From NCBI RefSeq assembly GCF_030690725.1, contig NZ_JAUYGD010000015.1:1-64000 (forward strand): a DNA stretch of 64,000 nt. The letters are read 5' to 3'. Source of the DNA: Pseudomonas sp. (GTDB lineage: Bacteria > Pseudomonadota > Gammaproteobacteria > Pseudomonadales > Pseudomonadaceae). Made by a program: the position numbers and the translations under genes. How positions within the stretch are numbered: position 1 is the first letter of the stretch; every line of letters starts with the position of its first letter. Below the pieces are notes generated by a model. That model was given only the letters and a program-made list of their open reading frames with translations, did no database searches and was not told where the DNA came from. This document shows positions 1 through 16,278 of this stretch, piece after piece.

Positions 1-474
<474 letters not shown>

Positions 475-550
475 AACGGCAAATCTCCGGTAAAGTGCCA
501 TTTGTATACAATCTGACTAAATAGTCAGTACATGTTGTGCGTTGGAGTAA

Positions 551-2028
<1,478 letters not shown>

Positions 2029-2053
2029 TGACCACTCAATGCGTGGTAAAAGA

Positions 2054-2078
2054 GGGGCGGCACGAGTCGCCCCTTTTT
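2054..2078 (+). terminator. Rho-independent terminator-like hairpin upstream of ftsB
   Basis: GGGGCG-gcacgagt-CGCCCC followed by T5. Confidence 0.7.
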
Positions 2079-2099
2079 CGTTCGGAAGCTTCTTACGCT

Positions 2100-2381
2100 A
2101 TGCGCAATAATTTTTACTGGGTTTTTATCGTGCTGATCGCCGTGCTGGCAGGTCTGCAGTATCGCCTGTGGGTCGGCGATGGCAGCCTGGCGCAGGTGGC
2201 CCAGTTGCAGCAGCAGATCGCCGATCAACAGGGCGAAAACCAGCAGCTGCAGGAGCGCAACCGGATTCTCGAAGCCGAGGTTCTGGAGTTGAAAAGCGGG
2301 ATGGAAACCGTCGAAGAGCGTGCGCGGCATGAGCTGGGCATGCTTAAAGAGGGCGAAACCCTCTATCAGTTGGCTGAATGA
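2100..2381 (+). CDS. ftsB: Cell division protein FtsB
   Basis: MRNNFYWVFIVLIAVLAGLQYRLWVGDGSLAQVAQLQQQIADQQGENQQLQERNRIL: one TM plus coiled coil; eno-ftsB-ispD order. Confidence 0.95.
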   Translation: MRNNFYWVFIVLIAVLAGLQYRLWVGDGSLAQVAQLQQQIADQQGENQQLQERNRILEAEVLELKSGMETVEERARHELGMLKEGETLYQLAE

Positions 2382-3082
2382 ATACCTCTGAATTACCCCC
2401 TTTCTGGGCGTTGCTTCCTGCTGCCGGCATTGGCAGCCGGATGCGCGCCGACCGGCCCAAGCAGTACCTGCAACTGGCCGGCAAAAGCATTATCGAACAC
2501 ACCTTGGCGTGCTTTCTTGAGCATCCGCAGCTGCGTGCGGTGGTGGTCAGCCTAGCGGTGGATGATCCCTACTGGCCGACCCTTGGCTGCGCCAGTGATC
2601 CGCGTATTCAGCGCGCCGATGGCGGTGCCGAACGCGCCGATTCGGTACTCAGCGGTTTGCTGCGTTTGAGTGAGCTGGGTGCCCAGGAACAGGATTGGGT
2701 GCTGGTACATGACGCCGCGCGGCCCAACCTGGCGCGCAGCGATCTGGATCTGTTGCTCAGTGAGCTGGCCGATGATCCTGTGGGCGGCCTGTTGGCCGTG
2801 CCGGCGCGCGATACGCTCAAGCGTGCCGGCGCCGATGGCCGGGTGCAGATGACGGTGGATCGTTCGACCATCTGGCAGGCCTTTACCCCGCAGATGTTCC
2901 GTCTTGGCGAATTGCAGCGTGCTCTGAGCGCCGCTTTGGCCGCAGGCGCGGCCATCACCGATGAGGCTTCGGCCATTGAGTGGGCTGGGTATGCCCCCCG
3001 TTTGATCGAGGGGCGCGGGGATAATCTCAAGGTCACCCGGCCAGAAGATCTGAAGTTGCTCGCGGGGCTCTGGCAAGACTAA
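2378..3082 (+). CDS. ispD: 2-C-methyl-D-erythritol 4-phosphate cytidylyltransferase
   Basis: FWALLPAAGIGSRMRADRPKQYLQLAGKSIIEHTL; VLVHDAARPN; overlaps ftsB stop by 4 nt. Confidence 0.96.
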   Translation: MNTSELPPFWALLPAAGIGSRMRADRPKQYLQLAGKSIIEHTLACFLEHPQLRAVVVSLAVDDPYWPTLGCASDPRIQRADGGAERADSVLSGLLRLSELGAQEQDWVLVHDAARPNLARSDLDLLLSELADDPVGGLLAVPARDTLKRAGADGRVQMTVDRSTIWQAFTPQMFRLGELQRALSAALAAGAAITDEASAIEWAGYAPRLIEGRGDNLKVTRPEDLKLLAGLWQD

Positions 3083-3111
3083 TCCGGCGGCTGGGCCGCC
3101 GGATTGTTTGG

Positions 3112-3426
3112 CTAATTGACGCGGGTCTTGCTGATATCGCGCTCAAGTACTGTGGTCAGCTTGTTGATGGCGCCCTCGATGGCCTGCTCGAGATGGTCGG
3201 CATTATGCGATACGGAAATCGGGTCGCGGCCCTTGGGGCGGGCTTCGATCAGGCAGCGCTTATCATTGCCGCCGGCTTTGTGGGCGTTCTCATCACGCAG
3301 ATGTACTTCGACGCGGGTGAGATGATCTTCGAAGCGTTTGATCTTGTCTCCCACGCGTGTGCCAACGTTGGTTATAAATTCCTGCGACGCTTCAATGTGG
3401 TTGTCGCTGTTTACCAGTACTTGCAT
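3112..3426 (-). CDS. HPF/RaiA-family ribosome-associated protein
   Basis: MQVLVNSDNHIEASQEFITNVGTRVGDKIKRFEDHLTRVEVHLRDEN...: S30EA/HPF N-domain pattern, about 104 aa short form. Confidence 0.8.
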   Translation of the reverse strand: MQVLVNSDNHIEASQEFITNVGTRVGDKIKRFEDHLTRVEVHLRDENAHKAGGNDKRCLIEARPKGRDPISVSHNADHLEQAIEGAINKLTTVLERDISKTRVN

Positions 3427-3505
3427 AACGCTCTCCTTAATTGAGGCAGTGGTCTGCTGTGGATCAAGTGCAGGCTGTCTACATACCTACTTTTAGGATA
3501 GGCGC

Positions 3506-4438
3506 TTAACGGCTAGGTTCCGGGGCGCCTGTGACACGATGTTGCCGGTCCTGATGGTATTCCGGCCGCGCGGCCAACCCCTGCTTAAGAAAATCCACCA
3601 GCTGCCGCACTTTGGGTGACAGGTGGCGCTGCTGGGGATACAGCGCCCACACCGCAGTGTCCGGCGGCTGCTGGTTATCCAGCAGCGAGACCAGCGCGCC
3701 GCTGCGCAGATGTTCCAGCACGTAATAATCAGGCAGCTGACACAGGCCAAGGCCGCGTAATGCGGCTTCCAGTACCGCCTGGCCACTGTTGCAGCGCCAG
3801 TTGCCTTGCACCCGCAGGCTGGAATCTCGGCCACTGGCCTGAAAACTCCAGAGATCCGAACTGCCGATCAGGCAGTTGTGCCGGGCCAGCTCCGACAACG
3901 AGTGTGGGCGCCCATAGCGCTGCAGGTACTCGGGGGCTGCGCACAGGTACATCTGCCGCGGAGCCAGGCGCGTGGCCACCAGTCTTGAGTCCTGCAGGCG
4001 ACCCAGGCGGATGGCCAGGTCGAGACCGTCATGCAGCAGGTCGAGGGTGCGGTTGCTTAGCTCTATATCCACCCGCAATTGCGAATGCTGCAGCATAAAG
4101 TCGGTCACCAGCGGCACGATAAAGCGCTCGCCGTAGGCCACTGCGCAGGTCATGCGCAGCAGGCCCTTGGGTTCGCTGCCCAGGTCGCCGACTGCGCGCA
4201 GGGCTTCTTCGCGGGCATCCTGCAGGCGCTGGCAATGCTGTAAGAACGTCTGTCCGGCCTCGGTTAGTGCCACGCGGCGGGTGCTGCGGTAGAACAGGCG
4301 CGTTTGCAGGCGCTCTTCCAAGCGGGCGATCTGCCGGCTGACCTGGGATGACGACAGGCTCAGGCGTTCGGCGGCGGCGGTGAACTGGCCGCACTCGGCG
4401 ACGGCGACAAATTCATCGAGGCCTTCCCAGCGATTCAT
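3506..4438 (-). CDS. LysR-family transcriptional regulator
   Basis: MNRWEGLDEFVAVAECGQFTAAAERLSLSSSQVSRQIARLEERLQTRLFYRSTRRVALTEAG HTH; divergent from formaldehyde dehydrogenase. Confidence 0.93.
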   Translation of the reverse strand: MNRWEGLDEFVAVAECGQFTAAAERLSLSSSQVSRQIARLEERLQTRLFYRSTRRVALTEAGQTFLQHCQRLQDAREEALRAVGDLGSEPKGLLRMTCAVAYGERFIVPLVTDFMLQHSQLRVDIELSNRTLDLLHDGLDLAIRLGRLQDSRLVATRLAPRQMYLCAAPEYLQRYGRPHSLSELARHNCLIGSSDLWSFQASGRDSSLRVQGNWRCNSGQAVLEAALRGLGLCQLPDYYVLEHLRSGALVSLLDNQQPPDTAVWALYPQQRHLSPKVRQLVDFLKQGLAARPEYHQDRQHRVTGAPEPSR

Positions 4439-4545
4439 GGCGGATGTCCTTGGTGCGGTTTGATTATCCCTGTATAGCAAGAATGTTTTGTTTTTTGGCA
4501 GATTATCTATCTGCATCACTGATCTACACTCTGCGCCACCGTTGA

Positions 4546-5676
<1,131 letters not shown>

Positions 5677-5716
5677 TCACGCTGGGCGGCTGTGATGGCC
5701 GCCCACTGGAGGCCCT

Positions 5717-6562
5717 ATGACCTTGGAAAATATTTCCTGCCAGAAGAGTGCCGGTGGCTGGCACAAGCGTTACCGCCACCGCTCGGCGGTGCTGGGCTGC
5801 GACATGGTGTTTGCCGTGTATCTGCCGCCGCAGGCCGAGCAGGGCGGCAAACTGCCGGTGCTGTATTGGCTGAGTGGGCTGACCTGCACCGACGAAAACT
5901 TTATGCAGAAGGCTGGCGCGCACAAGCTGGCAGCCGAGCTGGGGATGATCATCGTCGCTCCGGATACCAGCCCGCGCGGCGCCGATGTGCCGGATGATCC
6001 GGACAAGGCCTGGGACTTTGGTCTGGGCGCCGGTTTCTACCTGAACGCCACCCAGGAACCCTGGGCGCGGCATTACCGCATGTACGACTATGTGGTGCAG
6101 GAGCTACCGGCGCTGATCGAGGCGAATTTCCCGGTATCCGACAAGCGCGGCATCAGCGGCCACTCCATGGGTGGGCACGGTGCGCTGGTCTGCGCGTTGC
6201 GCAACCCGGGGCGCTATCAATCGTTGTCGGCTTTTGCGCCGATCAGCAACCCAAGCAACTGCCCCTGGGGCGAGAAGGCATTCTCACGCTACCTCGGTGA
6301 TGAACGTTCACGCTGGCGCGAATGGGATGCCTGCGCCTTGCTTGCCGAGGCGCCGGAGAAACTGCCGATTCTGGTGGATCAGGGCGATCGTGATGATTTC
6401 CTGGAAAACCAGCTCAAGCCGGATGCCCTCAAGGCTGCGGCGCAGGCTGCAGGCCATCCACTGACCCTGCGCCTGCAGCCGGGCTACGACCACAGCTACT
6501 ACTTTATCGCCAGCTTTATCGATGACCACCTGCGTCATCACGCCAAGGCGCTATTGAGCTGA
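5717..6562 (+). CDS. fghA: S-formylglutathione hydrolase
   Basis: [39 protein letters not shown]...[13 protein letters not shown] nucleophile elbow; follows frmA. Confidence 0.95.
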   Translation: MTLENISCQKSAGGWHKRYRHRSAVLGCDMVFAVYLPPQAEQGGKLPVLYWLSGLTCTDENFMQKAGAHKLAAELGMIIVAPDTSPRGADVPDDPDKAWDFGLGAGFYLNATQEPWARHYRMYDYVVQELPALIEANFPVSDKRGISGHSMGGHGALVCALRNPGRYQSLSAFAPISNPSNCPWGEKAFSRYLGDERSRWREWDACALLAEAPEKLPILVDQGDRDDFLENQLKPDALKAAAQAAGHPLTLRLQPGYDHSYYFIASFIDDHLRHHAKALLS

Positions 6563-6662
6563 ACCGGCGCTGGCGGACGACGTTCGGTTCGCCAGCTAGC
6601 CGGCTCCTGCAGGCAGCTTTCAGTTAGAATCACGCCCTGACTTTTTCAGGGCGTTGTTTCTT

Positions 6663-7136
6663 ATGCGTATTGGCCACGGCTACGATGTGCACCGCTTTAC
6701 CGAGGGCTCCTTTATTACCTTGGGCGGCGTGCAGATTCCCCATAAGTTCGGCCTGCTGGCCCATTCCGATGGCGACGTGCTGCTGCATGCCTTGAGCGAT
6801 GCCTTGCTCGGCGCGGCCGCGCTGGGCGATATCGGCAAACACTTCCCCGATACCGACCCGACCTTTAAGGGCGCGGACAGCCGTGTGCTGCTGCGCCATG
6901 TGCTCGGCCTTATTCACGGCAAGGGCTGGCAGGTCGGTAATGTCGACGCCACCATCGTCGCTCAGGCGCCGAAGATGGCGCCGCAAATCGAGACCATGCG
7001 TGCGCGGATTGCCGAAGACCTGCAGGTGGGCCTGGATCAGGTCAACGTCAAGGCCACGACCACCGAGAAACTCGGCTTTACCGGGCGTGAAGAAGGCATC
7101 GCCGTGCATGCCGTCGCGCTGTTGGTCGTCCGATGA
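6663..7136 (+). CDS. ispF: 2-C-methyl-D-erythritol 2,4-cyclodiphosphate synthase
   Basis: [65 protein letters not shown]. Confidence 0.97.
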   Translation: MRIGHGYDVHRFTEGSFITLGGVQIPHKFGLLAHSDGDVLLHALSDALLGAAALGDIGKHFPDTDPTFKGADSRVLLRHVLGLIHGKGWQVGNVDATIVAQAPKMAPQIETMRARIAEDLQVGLDQVNVKATTTEKLGFTGREEGIAVHAVALLVVR

Positions 7137-8191
7137 ACGAACGGCAACTGTTGGGCCCGCGCGCCCATGGCGAGCCCTGCGGTACTGCGGTGCTCAAGGC
7201 CGTGGCGGAAGATTTTCAGGTCGATGAAGTGCTGGATATTCCCCTGGCCGGCGAGGGCGAGCACCTCTGGCTGTGGGTGGAAAAGCGCGAGCTGAACACC
7301 GAAGAGGCCGCCAAGCGCATCGCCCGTGCCGCCGGCGTGCCGCTGAAGTTGATCAGCTATGCCGGCCTCAAGGATCGTCAGGCCCTGACCCGTCAGTGGT
7401 TCAGCCTGCACCTGCCGGGCAAGGTCGATCCCGATTTGAGCGCAGCCGAAGATGCCAGCCTGGGCATCCTCAAGCAGGTGCGGCATAGCCGCAAACTGCA
7501 GCGCGGCGCGCATGCGGCCAACGGCTTTACCCTGCGCCTGACCCAGCTGGCTGCGGATCGCGAGGCGCTGGATCAACGCCTGACGCAAATCGCCGCGCAG
7601 GGCATTCCCAACTATTACGGCTTGCAGCGCTTCGGCCATGAAGGTGGCAATGTTGCCCATGCCCGGCATTTTGCGGCGAACAAGAGCCTGCCGGAAAAGC
7701 GCAATGTGCGTTCGCGGGTGCTATCGGCGGCGCGCAGCTATCTGTTCAATCAGGTGCTGGCCGAGCGGGTAGCCGCCGGCACCTGGAATCAGGCGCTGCT
7801 CGGTGATCTGCTGGCCTTTACCGACAGCCGCAGCTTCTTCCCTGCTGGCGAGGCGGAGTGCAGCGATCCGCGCCTGGCGATTCTCGATCTGCATCCGACG
7901 GGCCCGTTGTGGGGTGCAGGTGTCTCTACCGCCGGCGGCGTGGCGCAGGCGCTGGAGCAGGATCTGGCCGCACGCGAAAGCGTTCTGGTCGACTGGTTGG
8001 CAGAAGCGGACATGACGCACGAACGGCGTATCCTGCGCCTCCCCATTGGCGGCCTGTCGTGGCATTATCCCGAACCTGACATTCTGCAACTGGAATTCGT
8101 CCTGCCGGCTGGATGCTTCGCCACCGTCTTGGTGCGTGAGCTCGTCGATCTGTTGCCTGCAGGGCAGACGGACAACCCATGCGTATTCTGA
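7133..8191 (+). CDS. truD: tRNA pseudouridine(13) synthase
   Basis: [42 protein letters not shown]...[27 protein letters not shown]. Confidence 0.96.
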   Translation: MNERQLLGPRAHGEPCGTAVLKAVAEDFQVDEVLDIPLAGEGEHLWLWVEKRELNTEEAAKRIARAAGVPLKLISYAGLKDRQALTRQWFSLHLPGKVDPDLSAAEDASLGILKQVRHSRKLQRGAHAANGFTLRLTQLAADREALDQRLTQIAAQGIPNYYGLQRFGHEGGNVAHARHFAANKSLPEKRNVRSRVLSAARSYLFNQVLAERVAAGTWNQALLGDLLAFTDSRSFFPAGEAECSDPRLAILDLHPTGPLWGAGVSTAGGVAQALEQDLAARESVLVDWLAEADMTHERRILRLPIGGLSWHYPEPDILQLEFVLPAGCFATVLVRELVDLLPAGQTDNPCVF

Positions 8192-8928
8192 TTTCCAATG
8201 ATGACGGCGTTGCTGCGCCAGGCCTTGCTGCGCTGCATGCGGCGCTGGCCGACTATGCCGAGTGCACGGTGATTGCCCCTGATCAGGACAAGAGCGGCGC
8301 GAGCAGCTCGCTGACTCTCGACCGTCCTCTGCACCCGACCACCTTATCCAATGGCTTTATCAGCCTAAACGGTACGCCGACCGATTGCGTGCACCTGGGC
8401 CTTAACGGCCTGTTGCCGCATGTGGCGGACCTGGTGGTGTCGGGCATCAACCTAGGCGCCAATCTCGGCGATGACGTGCTGTATTCCGGCACCGTTGCTG
8501 CGGCACTCGAAGGGCGCTTTCTGGCCCGTCCGGCGTTTGCCTTTTCTCTGCTTTCGCGCATGCCGGATAACCTGGCCACCGCAGCCTATTTTGCCCGCAA
8601 GCTGGTCGAGGCGCATGAGCAGCTCGACCTACCGCCGCGCACCGTACTCAACGTGAATATCCCCAATCTGCCGCTGGAGCATATCCGCGGTATTCAGCTG
8701 ACCCGCCTGGGCCATCGCGCCCGCGCTGCGGCGCCGGTGAAGGTGGTCAACCCGCGTGGTAAAGAGGGTTACTGGATCTCGGTGGCCGGTGATGCGGAAG
8801 ACGGCGGCCCCGGCACAGATTTCCATGCAGTGATGCAGGGTTATGTCTCGGTCACCCCACTGCAGCTGGATCGTACCTTTATGGACGGTTTCAACAGCCT
8901 GCAACCCTGGCTGGAGGGTTTGCTGTGA
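8179..8928 (+). CDS. surE: 5'/3'-nucleotidase SurE
   Basis: [23 protein letters not shown]...[27 protein letters not shown]. Confidence 0.97.
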   Translation: MRILISNDDGVAAPGLAALHAALADYAECTVIAPDQDKSGASSSLTLDRPLHPTTLSNGFISLNGTPTDCVHLGLNGLLPHVADLVVSGINLGANLGDDVLYSGTVAAALEGRFLARPAFAFSLLSRMPDNLATAAYFARKLVEAHEQLDLPPRTVLNVNIPNLPLEHIRGIQLTRLGHRARAAAPVKVVNPRGKEGYWISVAGDAEDGGPGTDFHAVMQGYVSVTPLQLDRTFMDGFNSLQPWLEGLL

Positions 8929-9605
8929 TCCGCCGTGAACAGGACGAACTGCAGCACCGCGGCATCGGCATGACCTCGCAGCGCACCCGCGAGCGGCTGA
9001 TTCAGCGGCTTTACGAGGAAGGCCTATCCAACGCCCATGTGCTGGAAGCCATCCGTCGCACGCCGCGTCATCTGTTTGTCGATGAGGCCCTGGCCCATCG
9101 CGCTTATGAAGACACGGCGCTGCCGATTGGCAACAACCAGACCATCTCGCAGCCCTATATGGTCGCGCGCATGAGCGAGCTGCTGCTGGCCGCCGGTCCG
9201 CTGGACAAGGTGCTGGAAATTGGCACCGGCTCGGGCTATCAGACGGCGATCCTGGCTCAGCTGGTTGAACGGGTGTTTAGCGTCGAGCGCATCCAGAGCC
9301 TGCAGGAAAAAGCCAAGGAGCGTTTGACCCAGCTCAATCTGCGCAATGTGGTGTTTCGCTGGGGTGACGGCTGGGAAGGTTGGAATGCTCTGGGTCCGTA
9401 CAACGGCATCATCGTCACCGCAGCGGCGGCCAACGTGCCGCAGGCGTTGCTCGATCAGCTGGCTCCGGGCGGTCGCCTGGTGATTCCGGTCGGGGCGGGT
9501 GATGTGCAGGAATTGCTGCTGATCGTCCGTGAAGAAGACGGCTTTTCTCGTCATGTGCTGGATGCTGTGCGCTTTGTACCCTTGCTTAACGGGCCTCTGG
9601 CCTGA
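8925..9605 (+). CDS. pcm: Protein-L-isoaspartate O-methyltransferase (start may be the internal ATG at 8970)
   Basis: [72 protein letters not shown]. Confidence 0.95.
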   Translation: MIRREQDELQHRGIGMTSQRTRERLIQRLYEEGLSNAHVLEAIRRTPRHLFVDEALAHRAYEDTALPIGNNQTISQPYMVARMSELLLAAGPLDKVLEIGTGSGYQTAILAQLVERVFSVERIQSLQEKAKERLTQLNLRNVVFRWGDGWEGWNALGPYNGIIVTAAAANVPQALLDQLAPGGRLVIPVGAGDVQELLLIVREEDGFSRHVLDAVRFVPLLNGPLA

Positions 9606-9628
9606 TTCGATTGTTTACGGATGAACTC

Positions 9629-10567
9629 ATGAAGAAGTATTTCCTGCTATACGCCAAAGGCATTGCCATGGGCGCTGCCGACGTAGTGCCCGGTGTGTCG
9701 GGCGGCACTGTGGCGTTTATTAGCGGTATCTATGACGAGTTGCTGCGCTCGATTGCCAGCGTGCCGGTGGCTCTGGGTCTGTTGCTGCGTGGGCGTGTTG
9801 TTGAGGCCTGGAAAGCCGCCAATGCAACCTTTCTGCTGGTGCTGCTGCTGGGCGTTATGACCAGCGTGCTGAGTCTGGCGCGGCTGATCACCTACCTGCT
9901 GGTCGAGCAGCCGATTCCAGTGTGGTCGTTCTTCTTCGGTCTGATTCTGGTTTCCACACATTTGGTGGTTCGCGAAATTCAGCGCTGGAACTGGACGCGA
10001 GTGGTCAGCCTGATTCTAGGGGCGGCGTTCGCCTACTGGATTACCGTGGCGTCGCCCCTACAGCTGGGGCATGACCCGCTGAGCCTGTTCTTCGCCGGCG
10101 CTATCGCCATCTGCGCGATGATTCTGCCGGGTATCTCCGGCAGCTTTATTCTGGTGCTGTTGGGGCTGTACAGCTTTGTGCTGACGGCGGTAAAGGGCCT
10201 GGATATTACCGTGCTGCTGATTTTTGCCAGCGGTTGCCTGGTGGGTATTGTCAGCTTTGCAGGGATTCTGCGTTGGCTGCTGGCGCGCTGGCGTGACCTG
10301 ACCCTGGCGTTTCTTACCGGGTTGATGATCGGTTCGCTGAATAAGATCTGGCCCTGGAAGGAAACCCTGACCTGGCGTGTCGATAGCCGTGGTGAGCAGG
10401 TGCCACTGTTGCAAGCCAATCTCTGGCCTACGCAATTCGCCGAAATCAGCGGCCAGGACCCGCAGTTGCTGCTGGCCGTTGCCCTGGCGATTGCCGGCAT
10501 TCTGCTGGTGCTGGGCCTGGAGTGGTTGGCCGGGCGCAATCCGCAAAGCGCTGGTGATAACCCATAA
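9629..10567 (+). CDS. DUF368-family polytopic membrane protein (PopT-type undecaprenyl-phosphate translocase family)
   Basis: MKKYFLLYAKGIAMGAADVVPGVSGGTVAFISGIYDELLRSI...AICAMILPGISGSFILVLLGLY: characteristic DUF368 GxADVVPGVSGGT motif. Confidence 0.88.
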   Translation: MKKYFLLYAKGIAMGAADVVPGVSGGTVAFISGIYDELLRSIASVPVALGLLLRGRVVEAWKAANATFLLVLLLGVMTSVLSLARLITYLLVEQPIPVWSFFFGLILVSTHLVVREIQRWNWTRVVSLILGAAFAYWITVASPLQLGHDPLSLFFAGAIAICAMILPGISGSFILVLLGLYSFVLTAVKGLDITVLLIFASGCLVGIVSFAGILRWLLARWRDLTLAFLTGLMIGSLNKIWPWKETLTWRVDSRGEQVPLLQANLWPTQFAEISGQDPQLLLAVALAIAGILLVLGLEWLAGRNPQSAGDNP

Positions 10568-10617
10568 TTGCGGCACAATGCACGCCAGTTAGATGTAAGC
10601 AGTTTTGCCCGAGGGAG

Positions 10618-11481
10618 ATGCAGGTGAGTTTCACAGCCATTCAATTGCCGATTCGCGCCAGCAGTGCTCGTACCCTGTTGAGTGGCCTTGTCTTCGGTGC
10701 GCTGCTCAGCGCCTGTGCAAGCCCGCCTCCGGGTGGCGTCAAGGTGGTTGACCGTACCCAGGGCGGCGCCACTCAGGCACCGCAGCGCCAGCCGGTCAGC
10801 AGTGGCCAGTATCAGGTACAGCGTGGGGATACGCTGTACTCGATTGCGTTCCGCTTCGGCTGGGATTGGAAGGCGCTGGCGGCACGCAATGGCATTGCGC
10901 CGCCTTACCTGATCCGCGTTGGCCAAATCATCCGCTTTGATGGACAGCCTGCCAGTCGCCCGTCCGTGGTAGCGACGGCCCCTGTGGTTAGCACGCCGCC
11001 GCCCGGCCGTCCTAGCACACCCATGCAAACCAAACCCGTGCAAACCCAACCGCCAGCGCCGGTGAAAACCACGCCAAGCGTCACCGCGTTACCGCCGACG
11101 CAGCGCTCTGCATCGGGTTGGCTGTGGCCGTCCAATGGGCCGGTTATCGGGCGTTTTTCCTCAAACGGCAGTTTGAATAAAGGCATTGATATCGGCGGAG
11201 AATTGGGCCAGCCTGTTTTAGCTGCGTCTGATGGTTCAGTGGTCTACGCCGGGAGTGGTTTACGGGGCTACGGCGAATTAGTGATCATCAAACATAGCGA
11301 TACCTACGTAAGCGCCTACGGTCACAACCGCAGGTTGTTGGTGCAGGAGGGGCAACAGGTCAAAGCCGGGCAGAAAATTGCCGAAATGGGTTCCACAGGA
11401 ACCGACCGGGTGAAACTTCACTTTGAAGTGCGCCGCCAAGGTAAACCTGTCGACCCGCTGCAATACCTGCCGCGACGTTGA
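10618..11481 (+). CDS. nlpD: LysM/M23 peptidase lipoprotein (NlpD-type murein hydrolase activator)
   Basis: Lipobox LLSAC, LysM (YQVQRGDTLYSIAFRFGWDWKALAARNGI), M23 C-terminus; immediately upstream of rpoS. Confidence 0.93.
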   Translation: MQVSFTAIQLPIRASSARTLLSGLVFGALLSACASPPPGGVKVVDRTQGGATQAPQRQPVSSGQYQVQRGDTLYSIAFRFGWDWKALAARNGIAPPYLIRVGQIIRFDGQPASRPSVVATAPVVSTPPPGRPSTPMQTKPVQTQPPAPVKTTPSVTALPPTQRSASGWLWPSNGPVIGRFSSNGSLNKGIDIGGELGQPVLAASDGSVVYAGSGLRGYGELVIIKHSDTYVSAYGHNRRLLVQEGQQVKAGQKIAEMGSTGTDRVKLHFEVRRQGKPVDPLQYLPRR

Positions 11482-11586
11482 TCTTGCGCTAGCCTGTCTC
11501 CACCACGTGGGAGGGACAGGCTTTGGTGTAACCAGGGATTTGGTCTCGCCAGGGCTTGCTGTCGAACTCAGCAAGGAATAACAAAA

Positions 11587-12597
11587 ATGGCTCTCAATAA
11601 AAAAGAAGCGCCGGAGTTTGACGTCGATGATGAAGTGCTCCTGATGGAGCCTGCTATTGTCCTTGACGATGATTCAGACGAAGAAGCGCAACCGCCACTT
11701 TCCCGCAGCAAAACCAAAGCATCCGCGACCAGCAGCAAACAGCATAAGTACATCGATTACACCCGCGCGCTCGACGCCACTCAGCTGTACCTCAACGAAA
11801 TCGGCTTTTCCCCTCTACTGACTCCTGAAGAAGAAGTATTCTTTGCGCGCCTGGCGCAGAAGGGCGACCCTGCCGGCCGCAAGCGCATGATTGAAAGCAA
11901 CCTGCGCCTGGTGGTGAAGATCGCTCGGCGTTACGTCAATCGTGGTTTGTCTCTGCTGGATCTGATTGAAGAGGGCAACCTCGGTTTGATCCGCGCGGTA
12001 GAGAAATTCGATCCTGAGCGAGGTTTCCGTTTTTCGACCTATGCCACCTGGTGGATCCGCCAGACCATCGAACGGGCGATCATGAATCAGACCCGTACAA
12101 TTCGCCTCCCCATTCATGTGGTGAAAGAGCTCAACGTCTACCTGCGCGCAGCTCGCGAATTGACCCAGAAGCTCGACCATGAGCCTTCTGCAGAAGAAAT
12201 TGCCAACCTGCTGGAAAAACCGGTGGGCGAAGTCAAACGCATGCTCGGCTTGAATGAGCGTGTTTCCTCGGTGGATGTCTCACTGGGCCAGGATTCGGAT
12301 AAAACCCTGCTCGATACCCTGACCGATGATCGTCCGACCGACCCCTGTGAGTTGCTGCAGGACGATGATCTGTCGCAGAGCATCGACCAGTGGCTGTCTG
12401 AACTGACCGACAAGCAGCGTGAGGTGGTGATTCGCCGCTTCGGTCTGCGCGGCCATGAAAGCTGCACCCTGGAAGAAGTTGGCCAGGAAATCGGCCTGAC
12501 CCGTGAGCGCGTTCGGCAGATTCAGGTCGAAGCCCTCAAGCGTTTGCGGGAGATTCTGGAAAAGAATGGCCTGTCGAGCGACTCACTGTTCCAGTGA
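11587..12597 (+). CDS. rpoS: RNA polymerase sigma factor RpoS
   Basis: [25 protein letters not shown]...[32 protein letters not shown]...; sigma-70 region 2-4 motifs. Confidence 0.97.
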   Translation: MALNKKEAPEFDVDDEVLLMEPAIVLDDDSDEEAQPPLSRSKTKASATSSKQHKYIDYTRALDATQLYLNEIGFSPLLTPEEEVFFARLAQKGDPAGRKRMIESNLRLVVKIARRYVNRGLSLLDLIEEGNLGLIRAVEKFDPERGFRFSTYATWWIRQTIERAIMNQTRTIRLPIHVVKELNVYLRAARELTQKLDHEPSAEEIANLLEKPVGEVKRMLGLNERVSSVDVSLGQDSDKTLLDTLTDDRPTDPCELLQDDDLSQSIDQWLSELTDKQREVVIRRFGLRGHESCTLEEVGQEIGLTRERVRQIQVEALKRLREILEKNGLSSDSLFQ

Positions 12598-12616
12598 GCT
12601 TGATGCGTTAACACTC

Positions 12617-12640
12617 AACCCGGCCCTGGCCGGGTTTTTT
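12617..12640 (+). terminator. rpoS terminator
   Basis: AACCCGGCC-C-TGGCCGGGTT followed by T-tract. Confidence 0.8.
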
Positions 12641-12725
12641 GTGCCTGTGTTCCATGGCCGCCACTCTCTAGTGAGCGTCATGGATGTCACCAGAAGATAT
12701 TGCTGGCGAGTTTTGTGAGTACTTG

Positions 12726-12743
12726 TGTAAGCCATTGCTTACA
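12726..12743 (+). promoter_or_regulatory. GacA-binding upstream activating sequence of rsmZ
   Basis: TGTAAGCCATTGCTTACA, exact match to TGTAAG-N6-CTTACA. Confidence 0.9.
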
Positions 12744-12905
12744 GGGTGCGTAAGCCATTGGTGCGCAAGGCGGCCGGCGAACTGCTCTGTGTTATTTTAA
12801 GTTATTGTTTTTAAACAATATTTAATTTTACTGGCGAAGGCTAAAGACCATTTGAATGGAGTTTTAAGCGCTTGTTAGGAAGGCGGAAATCGCTAGTATT
12901 ACACC

Positions 12906-13038
12906 TGTGCTCAGGGACAAGCACAGGTTGTCAGGAAGACAATCAGGACATCGCAAGACGCGATTCATCAGGATGATGAGCTGGGAAATACAGGGACTAG
13001 GGACAAAAGAGTGGGCGACGCGAGTCGCCCCTTTTTTT
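12906..13038 (+). ncRNA. rsmZ: Small regulatory RNA RsmZ (CsrA/RsmA antagonist)
   Basis: Between rpoS and fdxA; 7 GGA motifs, several in hairpin loops (CCTGTGCT-cagggaca-AGCACAGG; TTGTC-aggaa-GACAA; TCATC-agga-TGATGA); ends in GGGCGAC-gcga-GTCGCCC-T7; TAGTAT -10-like box at 12894. Confidence 0.9.
13013..13038 (+). terminator. rsmZ terminator
   Basis: GGGCGACGCGAGTCGCCCC + T7. Confidence 0.85.
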
Positions 13039-13116
13039 GTCCGCGTTTTGTGTGCCCATCATTTGCAGATCACTCTGCCGGCCTTGCTCCAGGCAATTCT
13101 GGGTCTGCAGAAAAGT

Positions 13117-13142
13117 AAAAACCCGCACAAGGCGGGTTTTTT
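13117..13142. terminator. Terminator between rsmZ and fdxA (bidirectional character)
   Basis: AAAAACCCGC-acaag-GCGGGTTTTTT. Confidence 0.8.
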
Positions 13143-13164
13143 GTGTAGCCAGAGGAGCTAAGTA

Positions 13165-13488
13165 CTAGCGCTCCAGATACTGCAGCTTGTCTTTCACGCC
13201 ATCCCACTCTTCAGCGTCCGGCAGGGACTCTTTCTTTTCGGTGATATTTGGCCAGACTTCAGCCAGATCAGCGTTCAGTTCGATGTATTCCTGCTGATCT
13301 TCCGGCACCTCATCTTCGGAGAAGATGGCTTGTGCAGGGCACTCAGGCTCGCAGAGTGCGCAATCGATGCACTCGTCCGGGTGGATCACCAGGAAGTTCG
13401 GGCCTTCGTAGAAGCAGTCCACCGGGCAGACTTCTACGCAGTCGGTGTATTTGCATTTGACGCAGTTGTCGGTAACGACGAAGGTCAT
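13165..13488 (-). CDS. fdxA: Ferredoxin FdxA (7Fe/8Fe type)
   Basis: [55 protein letters not shown]. Confidence 0.97.
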   Translation of the reverse strand: MTFVVTDNCVKCKYTDCVEVCPVDCFYEGPNFLVIHPDECIDCALCEPECPAQAIFSEDEVPEDQQEYIELNADLAEVWPNITEKKESLPDAEEWDGVKDKLQYLER

Positions 13489-13626
13489 TTCTGATTCTCT
13501 CCTCGGGCGCCAGCCTGCCCCGTTCTATGCGGGTTTCAGCAGGCTAGGGGTAATGGCCACGGCTCAGGCTTTAAGTCGGGCAGTCATAAAAATGCGCGCG
13601 ATTCTAACAGTTCGCGCGCAATAACG

Positions 13627-16200
<2,574 letters not shown>

Positions 16201-16278
16201 CGTTTTAACTGTCCGGCTGAATCGCAAAAGCGCCTAGTGTACGGTATCGGCCTGGCTGGCTTTAACCCCGGAGTGCAG

